From NCBI GenBank assembly GCA_028290705.1, contig JAQGJH010000099.1, positions 38,448 to 102,447 on the forward strand: 64,000 bases of DNA, written 5' to 3'. Made by a program: the position numbers and the translations under genes. Positions 27,451 through 36,569 of this stretch are shown in pieces; the stretch's first letter is position 1; each line of letters starts with the position of its first letter. The notes under the pieces were generated by a model, which searched no databases, was not told the origin of the DNA, and saw only the letters and a list, made by a program, of their open reading frames with translations. This stretch comes from Hyphomicrobiales bacterium. Its GTDB lineage: Bacteria; Pseudomonadota; Alphaproteobacteria; Rhizobiales; Beijerinckiaceae.

Positions 27451-29739
27451 ATGGCAGGCGATATCACTAAGGGTGCGGATACCGCGACGGGAAGCAGCAG
27501 GCTGAGCTTTGGCAATCTCAGGGTCGGCACGCGAGTGGCGACGGGATTCGTCTCGATCGTCATCCTGCTGGCGCTCGCATGCGGATTCAGCTTCATGGCC
27601 GTCAAGTCGATCAGCGCGTCCCTGGGCCGTCTGCACGAAAGCATCGAGGTCGAGGACCGCGTGCGCAAGGTCGATCGAGACTTTCTCGACATGCGGCGCT
27701 ACGTGCGTGAATTCGGCATCTCGGGGCATGCCTCGGCGCTGGCGGGAGCCGAAAAGGCCGAGGTCGCGGTGCGCCAGTCGATCAACTCGGCCATCGCGGA
27801 AACGCGTGCGCCGGACCGCCTCGACAAGCTGCGCAAGGTTCAAACGCTCTTCGACACTTACGCGGCTCAATTCCACCGGGTCGCAGATCTGCACGCGGCG
27901 GAGGAGACGTTCGTTTCGCGCGAGATCGATCCCCTGGGAGAGAAGCTCCAGCAGGGGCTCGAGACGTTGTTCGACATCGGCCAGGGCGAAGGGAATTCCG
28001 ATCAGCTCAAGGCGTCCGGGTCGGCGATCAAGAGCCTGATGACGATGCGCCTGCAACTCGATCGCGCCCTCGAGCGGCACGATGCGTCGGCGGCGAAATC
28101 CTACGCGGTCGCCATGTCGGAGTTGAACGCTTTCGCGCCCAAACTGCAATCAGCCTATGAGGCGACCGACCATGGAGCGTCGGTCAGCGCGTTTTACGTC
28201 ACCGTGGCGTCGTTCAATGCGGTGGCCGCCAAGGCGCTGAAGGCGGACGAGGAGATCGTCTCGCTCATCGACACCTCCATGGCGGCTCTCGCCATGGAGA
28301 TCGCCCAGCTTGCAGCCGATGCCGTGCATGTGAGCGAGAGCGAGCAGGAGCAGATCGAACAAGGGACCATCAAGGCCATTGAAAACGTCATGGCCTCCGT
28401 GCTCGGCCTCGGCGTCGCGGGATTGATGATTGCATGCGTGCTGGCCTGGTTCATCGGCCGTGGCCTGGCGCTTCCGATCCAGCGCATCACCGCGACGATG
28501 AAGAGCCTGGCGCAGGGCGCTCTGGACGTCGACGTGCCGGCGCAGGACAAGCGCGACGAGATCGGGGAAATGGCGCGCGCCGTGCAGGTGTTCAAAATCC
28601 AGGGGCAGCGCGCGCGAGAACTGGAAAGCGAAGCCGCGCAGGCCCGCAAGACTGCAGAGGAAGAGCGGACCAAAGCAGATGCGGAACGCGCCGCCGTGGC
28701 GCGCGAGCAGGCGGACGTGGTCGAGCAACTGGGCGTCTCACTGGCCGCGCTGGCGAGCGGCGATCTCACCACCCGGGTGCGGGACTTCCCGGACGCCTAC
28801 CGCCAGCTTGCCACGCATTTCAACGATGCGGTCGACAAGCTCGAACAGACGATGAGCATCATTGCGGGCAGCAGCCTCGGCATGCAGTCGGGCGCGGGTG
28901 AAATCGCCCAGGCGTCCGACGATCTGTCGCGGCGCACCGAGCAGCAGGCCGCGAGCCTTGAAGAGACCGCCGCCGCGCTCGACGAGATCACCGCGACGGT
29001 CCGGACGACAGCCCAGGGGGCTCACCATGCGCAGAACGTGGTCGCGACAGCCAGGGTCGGCGCGGAAAAGTCCGGCGAGGTCGTGCAGCGGGCCGTGGCG
29101 GCCATGAGCGAGATCGCCAAATCCTCGACGGAGATCGGCCAGATCATCGGGGTCATCGACGAGATTGCGTTCCAGACGAGCCTGCTGGCGCTGAACGCCG
29201 GTGTCGAGGCCGCCCGCGCGGGGGAGGCGGGTCGCGGATTCGCGGTGGTTGCTTCCGAGGTGCGGGCGCTGGCGCAGAGGTCGGCGGATGCCGCGCGGGA
29301 GATCAAGACCCTGATCTCGACGTCGTCGAACCAGGTTGCGGCGGGCGTCACGCTGGTGGGCGAAACAGGCGCTGCATTGACGCGCATTTCCACTCAGGTG
29401 CAGGAGGTGGCGGGCATCGTGACCGAGATCGCGGCCTCTGCGCAGGAACAGGCGACCGGGCTGCAGCAGGTGAACACCGCCGTCAATCAGATGGATCAGA
29501 TCACCCAGCAAAACGCCGCCATGGTGGAAGAGGCGACGGCCGCAAGTCATTCGCTCAAGAGCGAGGCGGAACGGCTGCAAGCGATGATCGCGCGCTTCAC
29601 CCTGGCGGGCACGGCCGGGCGGCCATCCGTCGAGGTCATGCGCCCGAGACAGGCCATGCCAAAGCGGACCGTGGCGGCGACGCGCGGCAATGCGGCGCGC
29701 AAGCTCGAGCCCGCGCAGGACGACTGGGCGGAATTCTGA
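27451..29739 (+). CDS. Methyl-accepting chemotaxis protein 1, tandem HAMP
   Basis: A chemoreceptor of about 762 residues: N-terminal membrane helix (about 33-54), helical periplasmic sensor (about 55-325) and second helix ([19 protein letters not shown]). One HAMP follows ([22 protein letters not shown]), then a charged coiled linker and a second HAMP-like repeat ([14 protein letters not shown]). The signalling domain has the conserved hairpin tip [22 protein letters not shown]. The chain ends DWAEF, a pattern like the xWxxF tether that binds CheR/CheB. ATG 27451 follows GGGGGAG. It is first in an apparent operon with cheW. Confidence 0.93.
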   Translation: MAGDITKGADTATGSSRLSFGNLRVGTRVATGFVSIVILLALACGFSFMAVKSISASLGRLHESIEVEDRVRKVDRDFLDMRRYVREFGISGHASALAGAEKAEVAVRQSINSAIAETRAPDRLDKLRKVQTLFDTYAAQFHRVADLHAAEETFVSREIDPLGEKLQQGLETLFDIGQGEGNSDQLKASGSAIKSLMTMRLQLDRALERHDASAAKSYAVAMSELNAFAPKLQSAYEATDHGASVSAFYVTVASFNAVAAKALKADEEIVSLIDTSMAALAMEIAQLAADAVHVSESEQEQIEQGTIKAIENVMASVLGLGVAGLMIACVLAWFIGRGLALPIQRITATMKSLAQGALDVDVPAQDKRDEIGEMARAVQVFKIQGQRARELESEAAQARKTAEEERTKADAERAAVAREQADVVEQLGVSLAALASGDLTTRVRDFPDAYRQLATHFNDAVDKLEQTMSIIAGSSLGMQSGAGEIAQASDDLSRRTEQQAASLEETAAALDEITATVRTTAQGAHHAQNVVATARVGAEKSGEVVQRAVAAMSEIAKSSTEIGQIIGVIDEIAFQTSLLALNAGVEAARAGEAGRGFAVVASEVRALAQRSADAAREIKTLISTSSNQVAAGVTLVGETGAALTRISTQVQEVAGIVTEIAASAQEQATGLQQVNTAVNQMDQITQQNAAMVEEATAASHSLKSEAERLQAMIARFTLAGTAGRPSVEVMRPRQAMPKRTVAATRGNAARKLEPAQDDWAEF

Positions 29740-29790
29740 CCGACATGAAGGCTGCGCATCCCGACGCTGCTTAGAACCCGGAGAGCTGAC

Positions 29791-30252
29791 ATGAGTTCGA
29801 ACCAGGCAAGCCCGGCAACGCGCGAGCTGATGCTGTTTCGTTGCGACGGACGTGAGTTCTGCCTGGACATCATGCAGGTTCGCGACATTCGCGGGTGGAC
29901 GCCTGCGACGCCGCTGCCGCATGCGCCCGATTACATGCACGGCGTGATCAATCTGCGCGGACAGGTGCTGCCGATCGTCGACATGTCGACGCGGCTCGGC
30001 TGCGCCCGCACCAGGCCGACCGACAAGCACGTGATCATCGTGGCGCAGACGGGAGACAGGATCGCGGGACTGCTCGTCGAGGCGGTCTCGGACGTCATGA
30101 CGGTGGCGTCGGACCAGATCCAGCCGACGCCCGATCTCGCGTCCGCTCTGGCGAAGTCCTACGTGCAGGGCGTGCTGGCCATCGAAGGGCGCATGATCTG
30201 CATGCTGGCGCTCGATCAGATTCTTCCCCCGTCGGCTGAACTGGCCGCGTAA
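29791..30252 (+). CDS. cheW: Chemotaxis coupling protein CheW
   Basis: A 153-residue CheW adaptor linking chemoreceptors to the CheA kinase. Motifs: LMLFRCDGREFCLDIMQVRDIRGW, then PHAPDYMHGVINLRGQVLPIVDMSTRL (receptor/kinase contact loop) and GLLVEAVSDVMTV. It lies 51 bases after the chemoreceptor gene. No cheA is in the window, so this is an auxiliary receptor-CheW module feeding a kinase encoded elsewhere. Confidence 0.95.
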   Translation: MSSNQASPATRELMLFRCDGREFCLDIMQVRDIRGWTPATPLPHAPDYMHGVINLRGQVLPIVDMSTRLGCARTRPTDKHVIIVAQTGDRIAGLLVEAVSDVMTVASDQIQPTPDLASALAKSYVQGVLAIEGRMICMLALDQILPPSAELAA

Positions 30253-30289
30253 GATCGTCCCTCGGGGAAGCCGCGAGGGAGGAACTGAC

Positions 30290-31132
30290 ATGCAAGGGGA
30301 CGACATAGACGCTTTGAACGGGGCGTTGCGCGCCCGCTTCGGCGAGGACCTCTCCGGGCCATGGCCGAACCAAGCGTCGGCAGGGCTGGCGGCGCTCGCC
30401 GCGCACAGCGTCCACCGCGAGTTCATCGACAGGCCCGTCGACATTGAGCTGCTGCGCGGCCTCTGCGCGCTGGCGCTGTCTTCGCCTTCAAAGAGCGATC
30501 TGCAGCAACGCGACATCGTCATCGTGCAGGATGCAGATCTGAGGGCTCGCATCGGCGGCCTGATGCCGCAATATCCGTGGGTCGCCACGGCGCCCGCGAT
30601 GGTGATCGTGTGCCTCAACGCGCGCCGCCTGCCGCAGCTCGCCGGGTGGCGAGGCAAGCCGTTTCCGAACGATCACGCCGACCTGCTGTTCAACGCCACG
30701 GGAGACGCCGCCATTGCGCTGGCCTGGCTGCAGGCGGCGGTGGATCTGGCAGGGCTCGGCGGCTGCCCGGTCAGCGAGATCCGAAATCATGCGGCAATCA
30801 TCTCCGACTGGCTCGGTCTGCCCGACAAGGTGGCGCCCTATGCGGGCTTCTGCCTCGGCTGGCCGGCACGCAACGGGACGATCACGCGGCGCCTGCCGCT
30901 GCGCGCGACGGTGCATCTCGACCGTTTCGACGACAGCGACGTCCGCAGCCAGATCGACGAGTACGATGCAGCGCGCGCGCAGGCCTCCCCGATGCGTCGG
31001 CAGCGGCTTGCCGGCGTGTGGGGTGAGGCCGAGGTCTACGGCTGGAGCGAAGACAAGGCGCGGCAATATTCAGAGCCGCTGCGCGCGGAGTTCGGCGCCT
31101 ACCTTCGCGCGCGCGGCTTCGACATGACGTGA
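30290..31132 (+). CDS. Nitroreductase-family protein
   Basis: A 280-residue flavin-dependent nitroreductase-like enzyme. It has the early HSVHREFIDRPVD (Arg binding FMN phosphate), then LCALALSSPSKSDLQQRDIVIV, and the late LGGCPVSEIRNHAAIISDWLGLPDKVAPYAGFCLGWPA, typical of FMN-binding nitroreductases. It probably uses NAD(P)H to reduce quinones, nitro compounds or enones. It follows cheW by 37 bases on the same strand but has no obvious functional tie. No signal peptide. Confidence 0.88.
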   Translation: MQGDDIDALNGALRARFGEDLSGPWPNQASAGLAALAAHSVHREFIDRPVDIELLRGLCALALSSPSKSDLQQRDIVIVQDADLRARIGGLMPQYPWVATAPAMVIVCLNARRLPQLAGWRGKPFPNDHADLLFNATGDAAIALAWLQAAVDLAGLGGCPVSEIRNHAAIISDWLGLPDKVAPYAGFCLGWPARNGTITRRLPLRATVHLDRFDDSDVRSQIDEYDAARAQASPMRRQRLAGVWGEAEVYGWSEDKARQYSEPLRAEFGAYLRARGFDMT

Positions 31133-31209
31133 AAGCGCTTGCCTGACCGTGACGCTATCCCTTAGCCTGCCGGGCGAACGCGCCGAAGAGCGCATCGGGG
31201 AGGTGTTTC

Positions 31210-32169
31210 ATGCGGGCAGGCCTGCTTTTCGCGCTCGTCGCATCATGTCTGTCTGTTGGCGGCGCGTGGGCCCAGGAGTGGCCGTCCCGACAGCCCATCA
31301 GGGTCATCGTTCCATTCACGGCCGGCAGCGGCACCGACATCGTGGCCCGCACGGTCTTCGAGCAGGTGGGGCGGCAGATCAACCAGTCGATCGTCACTGA
31401 AAACCGCGGCGGTGCGGGCACGACCATCGGCTCCAACATGGTCGCCAGGGCGGCGCCCGACGGCTATACGGTGCTGGTCAACTCGACCTCGCACGTCGTC
31501 GTGGCGTCCACCTATGCGAAGCTGCCGTATCACGTGCTCGACGATTTCATGCCCGTGAGCGCGCTGGCGGACCTGCCTTTCGTGCTTGCGGCGCGGACGC
31601 GTTACCGGACTCTGGACGATCTGGTGCAGGCCGCCAAGGCGCAGCCCGGCTCGCTGAATTTCGGCTCGGCGGGCGCGGGAAGTTCGGGCCAGTTGTTCAT
31701 CGAGCGTTTTCGCCTCGCCGCCGGGTTCGAGGCGCGGCACGTGCCGTTCCGCGGCACGCCCGAAGCCATGACGGAGATCATGAGCGACCGCCTCGACCTG
31801 TTTCCCGCGCCAGTGAGTTCCGCGATCGAACTCGCGCGCGACGGCAAGATCAGCGCGCTGGCGGTCAGTTCGCGCGCGCGCATGCAATCGATGCCGGACC
31901 TGCCCACCACGATCGAGCTCGGCTATCCTAATTCCGATTACAATTTCTGGGTCGGGGCGTTTTTGCCGGCGAAGACGCCCGCCGACATCGTGGCGCGGCT
32001 GCAGTCCGAAATTACCAAGGCGCTCGAGACGCCGCATGTGCGAAAAAGCCTTTCTGCGCTCGGCGGCGATCCCATGCCGATGTCTCCCGAGGCCTTTGCA
32101 CAATTCCTGCGCAAGGAACTCGACGTGAATGCCGAAATCGTCCGGCTGTCCGGATTCAAGCCGCAATGA
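31210..32169 (+). CDS. Bug/TctC-family solute-binding protein E (classical type)
   Basis: A 319-residue periplasmic binding protein with a signal peptide (cleavage near AWAQE). Mature start EWPSRQPIRVIVPFTAGSGTDIVAR (ligand Asp in GTD), then ENRGGAGTTIGSN, APDGYTVLVNST and FGSAGAGSSGQL. It is close in pattern to copy B. It lies 77 bases after the nitroreductase gene and 28 bases before a phthalate-decarboxylase-like gene, suggesting that an aromatic acid is the ligand (inference). Confidence 0.92.
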   Translation: MRAGLLFALVASCLSVGGAWAQEWPSRQPIRVIVPFTAGSGTDIVARTVFEQVGRQINQSIVTENRGGAGTTIGSNMVARAAPDGYTVLVNSTSHVVVASTYAKLPYHVLDDFMPVSALADLPFVLAARTRYRTLDDLVQAAKAQPGSLNFGSAGAGSSGQLFIERFRLAAGFEARHVPFRGTPEAMTEIMSDRLDLFPAPVSSAIELARDGKISALAVSSRARMQSMPDLPTTIELGYPNSDYNFWVGAFLPAKTPADIVARLQSEITKALETPHVRKSLSALGGDPMPMSPEAFAQFLRKELDVNAEIVRLSGFKPQ

Positions 32170-32197
32170 AGCGGTGCAGTTTTGAGGCGGGGAGGCC

Positions 32198-33175
32198 ATG
32201 ATGGCGCGGCAGATCAGCATTGCGATGGATCGCTACGACCGGCACATGCCGTTCTTCGACGGGACCGTGAAGGCGCCGGACGGGTTCGCCTACAAGGCGC
32301 TTCAGGTCGGCCAGTCGGACGTGCTGCGCGACGGCACCGACCGTCACGGTGAGATGATCCATCATGCCCGCTACGACGTGGCGGAATTTTCCATGTCGAC
32401 GTTCCTGATGGCCATCGACAGGGGCGTACCGCTGATCGGCGTTCCGGTCTTTCCGCGTCGGCTGTTCTCGCAAAGCTGCATGTTCGTGCATGCCGACAGC
32501 GACATCCGGCACCCGCGCGACCTCGTCGGACGGCGCGTCGGCATTTCGTCTTTCCAGACGACGTTGTCGCTGCTCGCCAAGGGGGATCTCAAGTTCGAGT
32601 ATGGCGTCGAGTGGGAGCGCGTCCGCTGGCTGGTCACAACGAGCGAGAAGGTCGCGTTCGAGCCGAAGCCCGGCGTGATCATCGAGCATGCGCCCAAGGG
32701 AACGGATCTCGGGCTGCTGCTGCAAAGCGGCGACATCGACGCGATCTTTCTGCCGCATCCGCCAAAATCAGTGACGAGCGGCGAGGTGCGCACGCGACGT
32801 CTGTTTGCCGACACGGCCGCGGAGGAACGCCGCTATTTCGAGGCGAACGGTTACTGGCCGATCATGCATGTTCTGGCCATGCATCCGGATCTTGCCCGCG
32901 AAATGCCGGACTTGCCGGCCGCCCTGATGGACATGTTCGCTCAGGCGCACCGGATCGCCGATGATTACTACAGCGATCCGAACTGGTCCCAACTTCCCGA
33001 TATCCGTCTGCTCTACGAGGAGTCGCGCGCCGCTTTCGGGAACCCTTGGAAGAACGGCTTTGCGGCCAATCGCGCCAATCTCGAGCGGTTCATCGCCTAT
33101 TCGCACGACCAGGGGCTGATCGGCGAACGCTATGGCGCCGAGCGGCTGTTCGTCGCCTCGACGTTGTCGACGTGA
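32198..33175 (+). CDS. 4,5-dihydroxyphthalate-decarboxylase-like protein (NMT1/THI5-like fold)
   Basis: A 325-residue protein without a signal peptide. The order of blocks, YDRHMPFFDGTV, then YDVAEFSMSTFLMAIDRGVPLIGVPVFPRR, then RHPRDLVGRRVGI, matches the PhtD group of decarboxylases that share the periplasmic-binding-protein fold. PhtD removes CO2 from 4,5-dihydroxyphthalate in phthalate catabolism. Whether this one acts on phthalate is unknown. ATG 32198 or 32201 after GGGGAGG. It follows binding protein E by 28 bases and converges on an MFS gene. Confidence 0.78.
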   Translation: MMARQISIAMDRYDRHMPFFDGTVKAPDGFAYKALQVGQSDVLRDGTDRHGEMIHHARYDVAEFSMSTFLMAIDRGVPLIGVPVFPRRLFSQSCMFVHADSDIRHPRDLVGRRVGISSFQTTLSLLAKGDLKFEYGVEWERVRWLVTTSEKVAFEPKPGVIIEHAPKGTDLGLLLQSGDIDAIFLPHPPKSVTSGEVRTRRLFADTAAEERRYFEANGYWPIMHVLAMHPDLAREMPDLPAALMDMFAQAHRIADDYYSDPNWSQLPDIRLLYEESRAAFGNPWKNGFAANRANLERFIAYSHDQGLIGERYGAERLFVASTLST

Positions 33176-33187
33176 GGCGCTGCGCGG

Positions 33188-34429
33188 TCAGCGCATCGGC
33201 CCGCTGACCGCGCGCAGCACGAAAGGCACGATGGCGAGGAAGATCGCCGTGAGACCGGTGGCCGGCAGTCCGTAGAGTTCGATCAGAGGGCCGGTGACGA
33301 AGGCCGAGAAGACCGTGCTGCCGCCTGCGAAACTGTCGTTCAGCCCGATGGCCCGGCCTCTTTCGTGCGTTTCCACCTGATCGGCGATGTAGGCGGTGGC
33401 GGCGACGTTGGCCGCGGCCCAGCCGATGCCCACCAGGAATGTGCCGAGCGTCACCGTGACGATGCCGGGCGTGAAGGCCACCAGGGCTGCGCCCACGAGC
33501 GACACGAAGACGCCGGGGAACATGACGCGCGAACGGCCGATGCGGTCGGCGAGCTTGCCGAGCGGGATTGTGAAGGCAAACATCCCGATGGCATGGAAGG
33601 TGTGCGACACCGCGATCACGAAGAGCGAATGCCCGTGATGGTGCAGCACCAGCGACGTGAGGACCATGACGATCGACATGTTGCCCGTGGCGGCGCAGTT
33701 CGACAGGATTGCAAGCCTGATCGAGGGATCTGCGAGCAACCGCATGGCCGAAAATTGTGCGGGCTTCGCGGCGCGCGACGATGCGGCTGCGACCGGCAGG
33801 CCCGGCCAGTAATCGCGGAGGTTCATGCCGATGACCTTGGGATCCGGCCGAACGAAGCCGACGATGATCATGCCGCCGACGATCAGAACCGGTAGGAAGA
33901 ACCACGGCAGGCCGAGCGGGTCCGCGCCCGTGCGGCGGGCGATCACGTCGGCAAGCGCCACCATCACGGGGCTGAGCAGCAGCCCGAACAGCGAGCCGAG
34001 CGCCAGATAGCCGAGCGCCTCGGCCCGCATGGAGGCTGGGAACATGTCGGCGACACCGACACGCATCTGGTTGGCGCCGTTCATGCCCATGCCGAACGTC
34101 AGAAGACCCGCGACGAAGAGCGCGATGCTGCCCGCCAGCATGGCGAAGCCGAGCGTCAGCGCCCCGAGAAGCGCCAGAGTGAGGCCGAGGAAAATGCCTG
34201 GTTTGCGTCCGTATGTGTCGGTGATGCGGCCCATCGGATAAGCGACGAGAAACCGGCTCAGACCGACGAGACCGACGGACAGGCCCGCCAAAGCCGAGGA
34301 TCCCGTGAGGCTCACGACCATCAGCGGGCCGAAGCCGTAGCTGAATTGCATGCCCGCGCCGGTGAAGGATTGCGACAGCGAGAACAAGGCGACGTTGCGC
34401 TTGATGAGCGAAGGAACCTTGGGCCGCAT
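33188..34429 (-). CDS. MFS transporter
   Basis: A 413-residue 12-helix major facilitator. The helix 2-3 loop signature is GRITDTYGRKPGIF, and the second-half repeat is GKLADRIGRSRVMF. The helices span the full length, and the cytoplasmic mid-loop is near GMNLRDYWPGLPV. Substrate unknown; the family includes drug and organic-acid exporters or importers. ATG 34429 follows AAGGA. It stands between the phthalate-like gene (convergent) and a phosphatase gene on the same strand. Confidence 0.9.
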   Translation of the reverse strand: MRPKVPSLIKRNVALFSLSQSFTGAGMQFSYGFGPLMVVSLTGSSALAGLSVGLVGLSRFLVAYPMGRITDTYGRKPGIFLGLTLALLGALTLGFAMLAGSIALFVAGLLTFGMGMNGANQMRVGVADMFPASMRAEALGYLALGSLFGLLLSPVMVALADVIARRTGADPLGLPWFFLPVLIVGGMIIVGFVRPDPKVIGMNLRDYWPGLPVAAASSRAAKPAQFSAMRLLADPSIRLAILSNCAATGNMSIVMVLTSLVLHHHGHSLFVIAVSHTFHAIGMFAFTIPLGKLADRIGRSRVMFPGVFVSLVGAALVAFTPGIVTVTLGTFLVGIGWAAANVAATAYIADQVETHERGRAIGLNDSFAGGSTVFSAFVTGPLIELYGLPATGLTAIFLAIVPFVLRAVSGPMR

Positions 34430-34520
34430 GTCCGATCCTTTTCTTCTTGTTTGATTGTCTTCGCCAGCGAAGCGGCAGCGTATCACATGAACGGCGCATT
34501 CATCAAAGCCACGCTCGCGC

Positions 34521-35081
34521 TCAGTGTACGACCGTGCCGAGCTGTCTTGCCGTTCCGCCCTCGATCTTTAACACGACGCCTTCGCCGGATGCAGGAAAGC
34601 GTCCGGTCAAGGCCGTGATGTTGACCTGGTGGGTGACGACCACGAGCGTTCCAGGCCCGCGCCATTGCGACACGACGTTGCGTGCGGCCGCCGTGCGTTC
34701 GGCGGCCGTGGTGCGCTCTTCCGCAAAAAACGAGTCGAAGGCCGGCTCGGCCTTCACCTGACCGGGAAACGCCAGTTCTGCCGTCTCGGTGGTGCGGCAC
34801 CATCGCGATGTCAGCACCGCACCCACCGGGACGCCGCGAGACCGAAAGGCCTCGCCGATACGGCGGGCCTGCGCGCGGCCCGCTGAATCCAGATTGCGCT
34901 GTGTCGCGCAATCGCCCAGCAGCATGTTGGGAGGATCGCCGACGCCGGGCGCGTTGGCATGGCGGAAGACCACGACAGCGCCCTGGCGCAACCCGTCCCA
35001 TGCGGCGCGTTCGTTCTCGGCGGCGGCGGCGGGCATGCTCGCCAGCAGGGCGAGAGCCAGAAGAGCGGAGTTTCGTCGCAT
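34521..35081 (-). CDS. Secreted histidine-phosphatase-family protein
   Basis: A 186-residue periplasmic protein with a signal peptide (MRRNSALLALALLASMPAAA). The histidine-phosphatase (phosphoglycerate-mutase-like) fold is seen as VVVFRHANAPG (catalytic His), SRWCRTTETAELAF (Arg) and VVVTHQVNITAL (second His). Such secreted members resemble Ais or phytase-like phosphatases; the substrate is unknown. It is on the same strand as the MFS gene, which starts 91 bases downstream. Confidence 0.88.
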   Translation of the reverse strand: MRRNSALLALALLASMPAAAAENERAAWDGLRQGAVVVFRHANAPGVGDPPNMLLGDCATQRNLDSAGRAQARRIGEAFRSRGVPVGAVLTSRWCRTTETAELAFPGQVKAEPAFDSFFAEERTTAAERTAAARNVVSQWRGPGTLVVVTHQVNITALTGRFPASGEGVVLKIEGGTARQLGTVVH

Positions 35082-35170
35082 CGATCATCCTCCCGAGGAA
35101 CATCCGGATACGACGTCGGGGTCGCGCCGGTTCATTCGTGCGGATGAAGAGTGCGTGACCCGCTGCGGCG

Positions 35171-35557
35171 TCAGATCGCCCTGGCGGCGCGGGCCTGGAT
35201 TTCGCATCGCATGCGCGGATCCGCAAGGCCTGCGATGTAAAGCTTGGTGGATGCGGGCTTGGCTCCTGCGAGCCACTTCGTGCGTGCGGCGTCGAAGGCT
35301 GCATTGTCGTCGCGCGACGTGAGATAGACGATGATCTCGACCAGATCGCGCATGTCCATGCCGGCCGCGCGAAGCACGGCCGCGACATTGGCCCAGGCGA
35401 GATCCGCCTGCCGGACGATGTCTTCTGGGATCTCGCCGCCGGCGTCCCGTCCGACCTGCCCGGCAATGGAGAGCCATCGCGCCGGCTTCTCGACCATCAC
35501 ACCGTGACTGTAGTGAGGGCTCGGCGGAATTCCTGGGGGATCGATCAACTGGTGCAT
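35171..35557 (-). CDS. RidA/YjgF-family protein, catalytic Arg missing
   Basis: A 128-residue cytoplasmic Rid protein: SIAGQVGRDAGGEIP, VRQADLAWANVAAVLRAAG, LVEIIVYLTSR and the C-terminal KPASTKLYIAGLADPRMRCEIQARA. In RidA an Arg in the PxRS position holds the imine substrate; here that position is Ser (KPAST). It is therefore unlikely to be an enamine/imine deaminase of the RidA type and belongs to another Rid branch. It lies 89 bases upstream of the phosphatase gene and is divergent from the amidohydrolase. Confidence 0.87.
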   Translation of the reverse strand: MHQLIDPPGIPPSPHYSHGVMVEKPARWLSIAGQVGRDAGGEIPEDIVRQADLAWANVAAVLRAAGMDMRDLVEIIVYLTSRDDNAAFDAARTKWLAGAKPASTKLYIAGLADPRMRCEIQARAARAI

Positions 35558-35674
35558 GGTCGCCTCACGTGCATTGCCGGCGGATCATACATGCTTGGCG
35601 CTGGCGTGCACATGCGTGTTAGCTTTGGTCTTGCGCCAGTTCGCCGAGACGAACAGCGTTCAGGGAGGACCCGC

Positions 35675-36550
35675 ATGACGAATGCAAGCCGCTCCGAAAC
35701 CGGCAAGCGCCGGCCGAAATTCACACCGCCGCCGGGAGCCTGCGACACGCATCTCCACATCTATGGACCGTTCGATCGATTTCCGCTCGCGCAGGGGCGG
35801 CACTACGACATCCAGCGCGACGCCACGCTCGAGGCTTATTGCGGGCTGCTCGACCAGCTCGGTCTGGAGCGGGCCGTGGTGGTGAACGGCGGCGGCAACG
35901 GCAACGACAATTCCGTGACGCTCGATGCGATCGCGCGCATGGATGGGCGCCTGAAGGGTGTGGCGCTGCTCGACCCCGAAATCGACGACACGGGCTTGCG
36001 GGCTCTGCACGAGGGCGGCATGACGGCGTTCCGCATGCGCGGCAACGGCAAGGGTGCGCTGAACTTTGCGGAAGCGGCCCGCATGGCGCCTCGCGTCCGG
36101 GAGTTTGGATGGCACGTCGAATATCACGTCAGTTCGAGGGAGGACGCGGTCGCGGCGCTGCCGCATCTGCAGGCCTTGCGGCTTCCCTACGTGCTGGATC
36201 ACGTCGCGCATCTCGGCCCGGAGGCTTCGTTCGACGATCCGTCGGTCCAGCGCATCCTCGCCACGCTGCGTGACGACGAGAACTGCTGGGTCAATCTCTA
36301 CAGCTTTTATCATCGGTCTCGAAGCGGCGCGCCTTCCTACTCGGACATGCATGGCATCGTCGAGGCCCTGATCGTGGCCGCGCCGCAGCGCCTTCTCTGG
36401 GGCACGAACTGGCCGCATGTCGTCATCAGCACCCCGGAACCCGACAATGTCGATCTGCTCGACTTCCTGTTCGATGCCGTGCCCGACGATAAGACGCGTA
36501 CGGCGATCCTGGCGGATAATCCGGCGCGGCTCTACGGCTGGGACGCATGA
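35675..36550 (+). CDS. Amidohydrolase, 2-pyrone-4,6-dicarboxylate lactonase (LigI)-like
   Basis: A 291-residue TIM-barrel hydrolase of the amidohydrolase-2 group. Motifs: CDTHLHIYGP (HxH at the first strand), YVLDHVAHLGP (barrel His) and LLWGTNWPHV, where many relatives have Asp in the GSDWPH position and this one has Asn. The whole chain resembles LigI-type lactonases, which open the lactone of an aromatic ring-cleavage product. ATG 35675 follows CAGGGAGG. It supports an aromatic or organic-acid catabolic theme; exact substrate unknown. Confidence 0.82.
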   Translation: MTNASRSETGKRRPKFTPPPGACDTHLHIYGPFDRFPLAQGRHYDIQRDATLEAYCGLLDQLGLERAVVVNGGGNGNDNSVTLDAIARMDGRLKGVALLDPEIDDTGLRALHEGGMTAFRMRGNGKGALNFAEAARMAPRVREFGWHVEYHVSSREDAVAALPHLQALRLPYVLDHVAHLGPEASFDDPSVQRILATLRDDENCWVNLYSFYHRSRSGAPSYSDMHGIVEALIVAAPQRLLWGTNWPHVVISTPEPDNVDLLDFLFDAVPDDKTRTAILADNPARLYGWDA

Positions 36551-36569
36551 ACGCGGAGGTCTCGGCGGA

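Noticed and set aside
28738..30657. Long - strand frame opposite the chemoreceptor and cheW
   Set aside because: Both opposite-strand genes have full family motifs; this frame has none.
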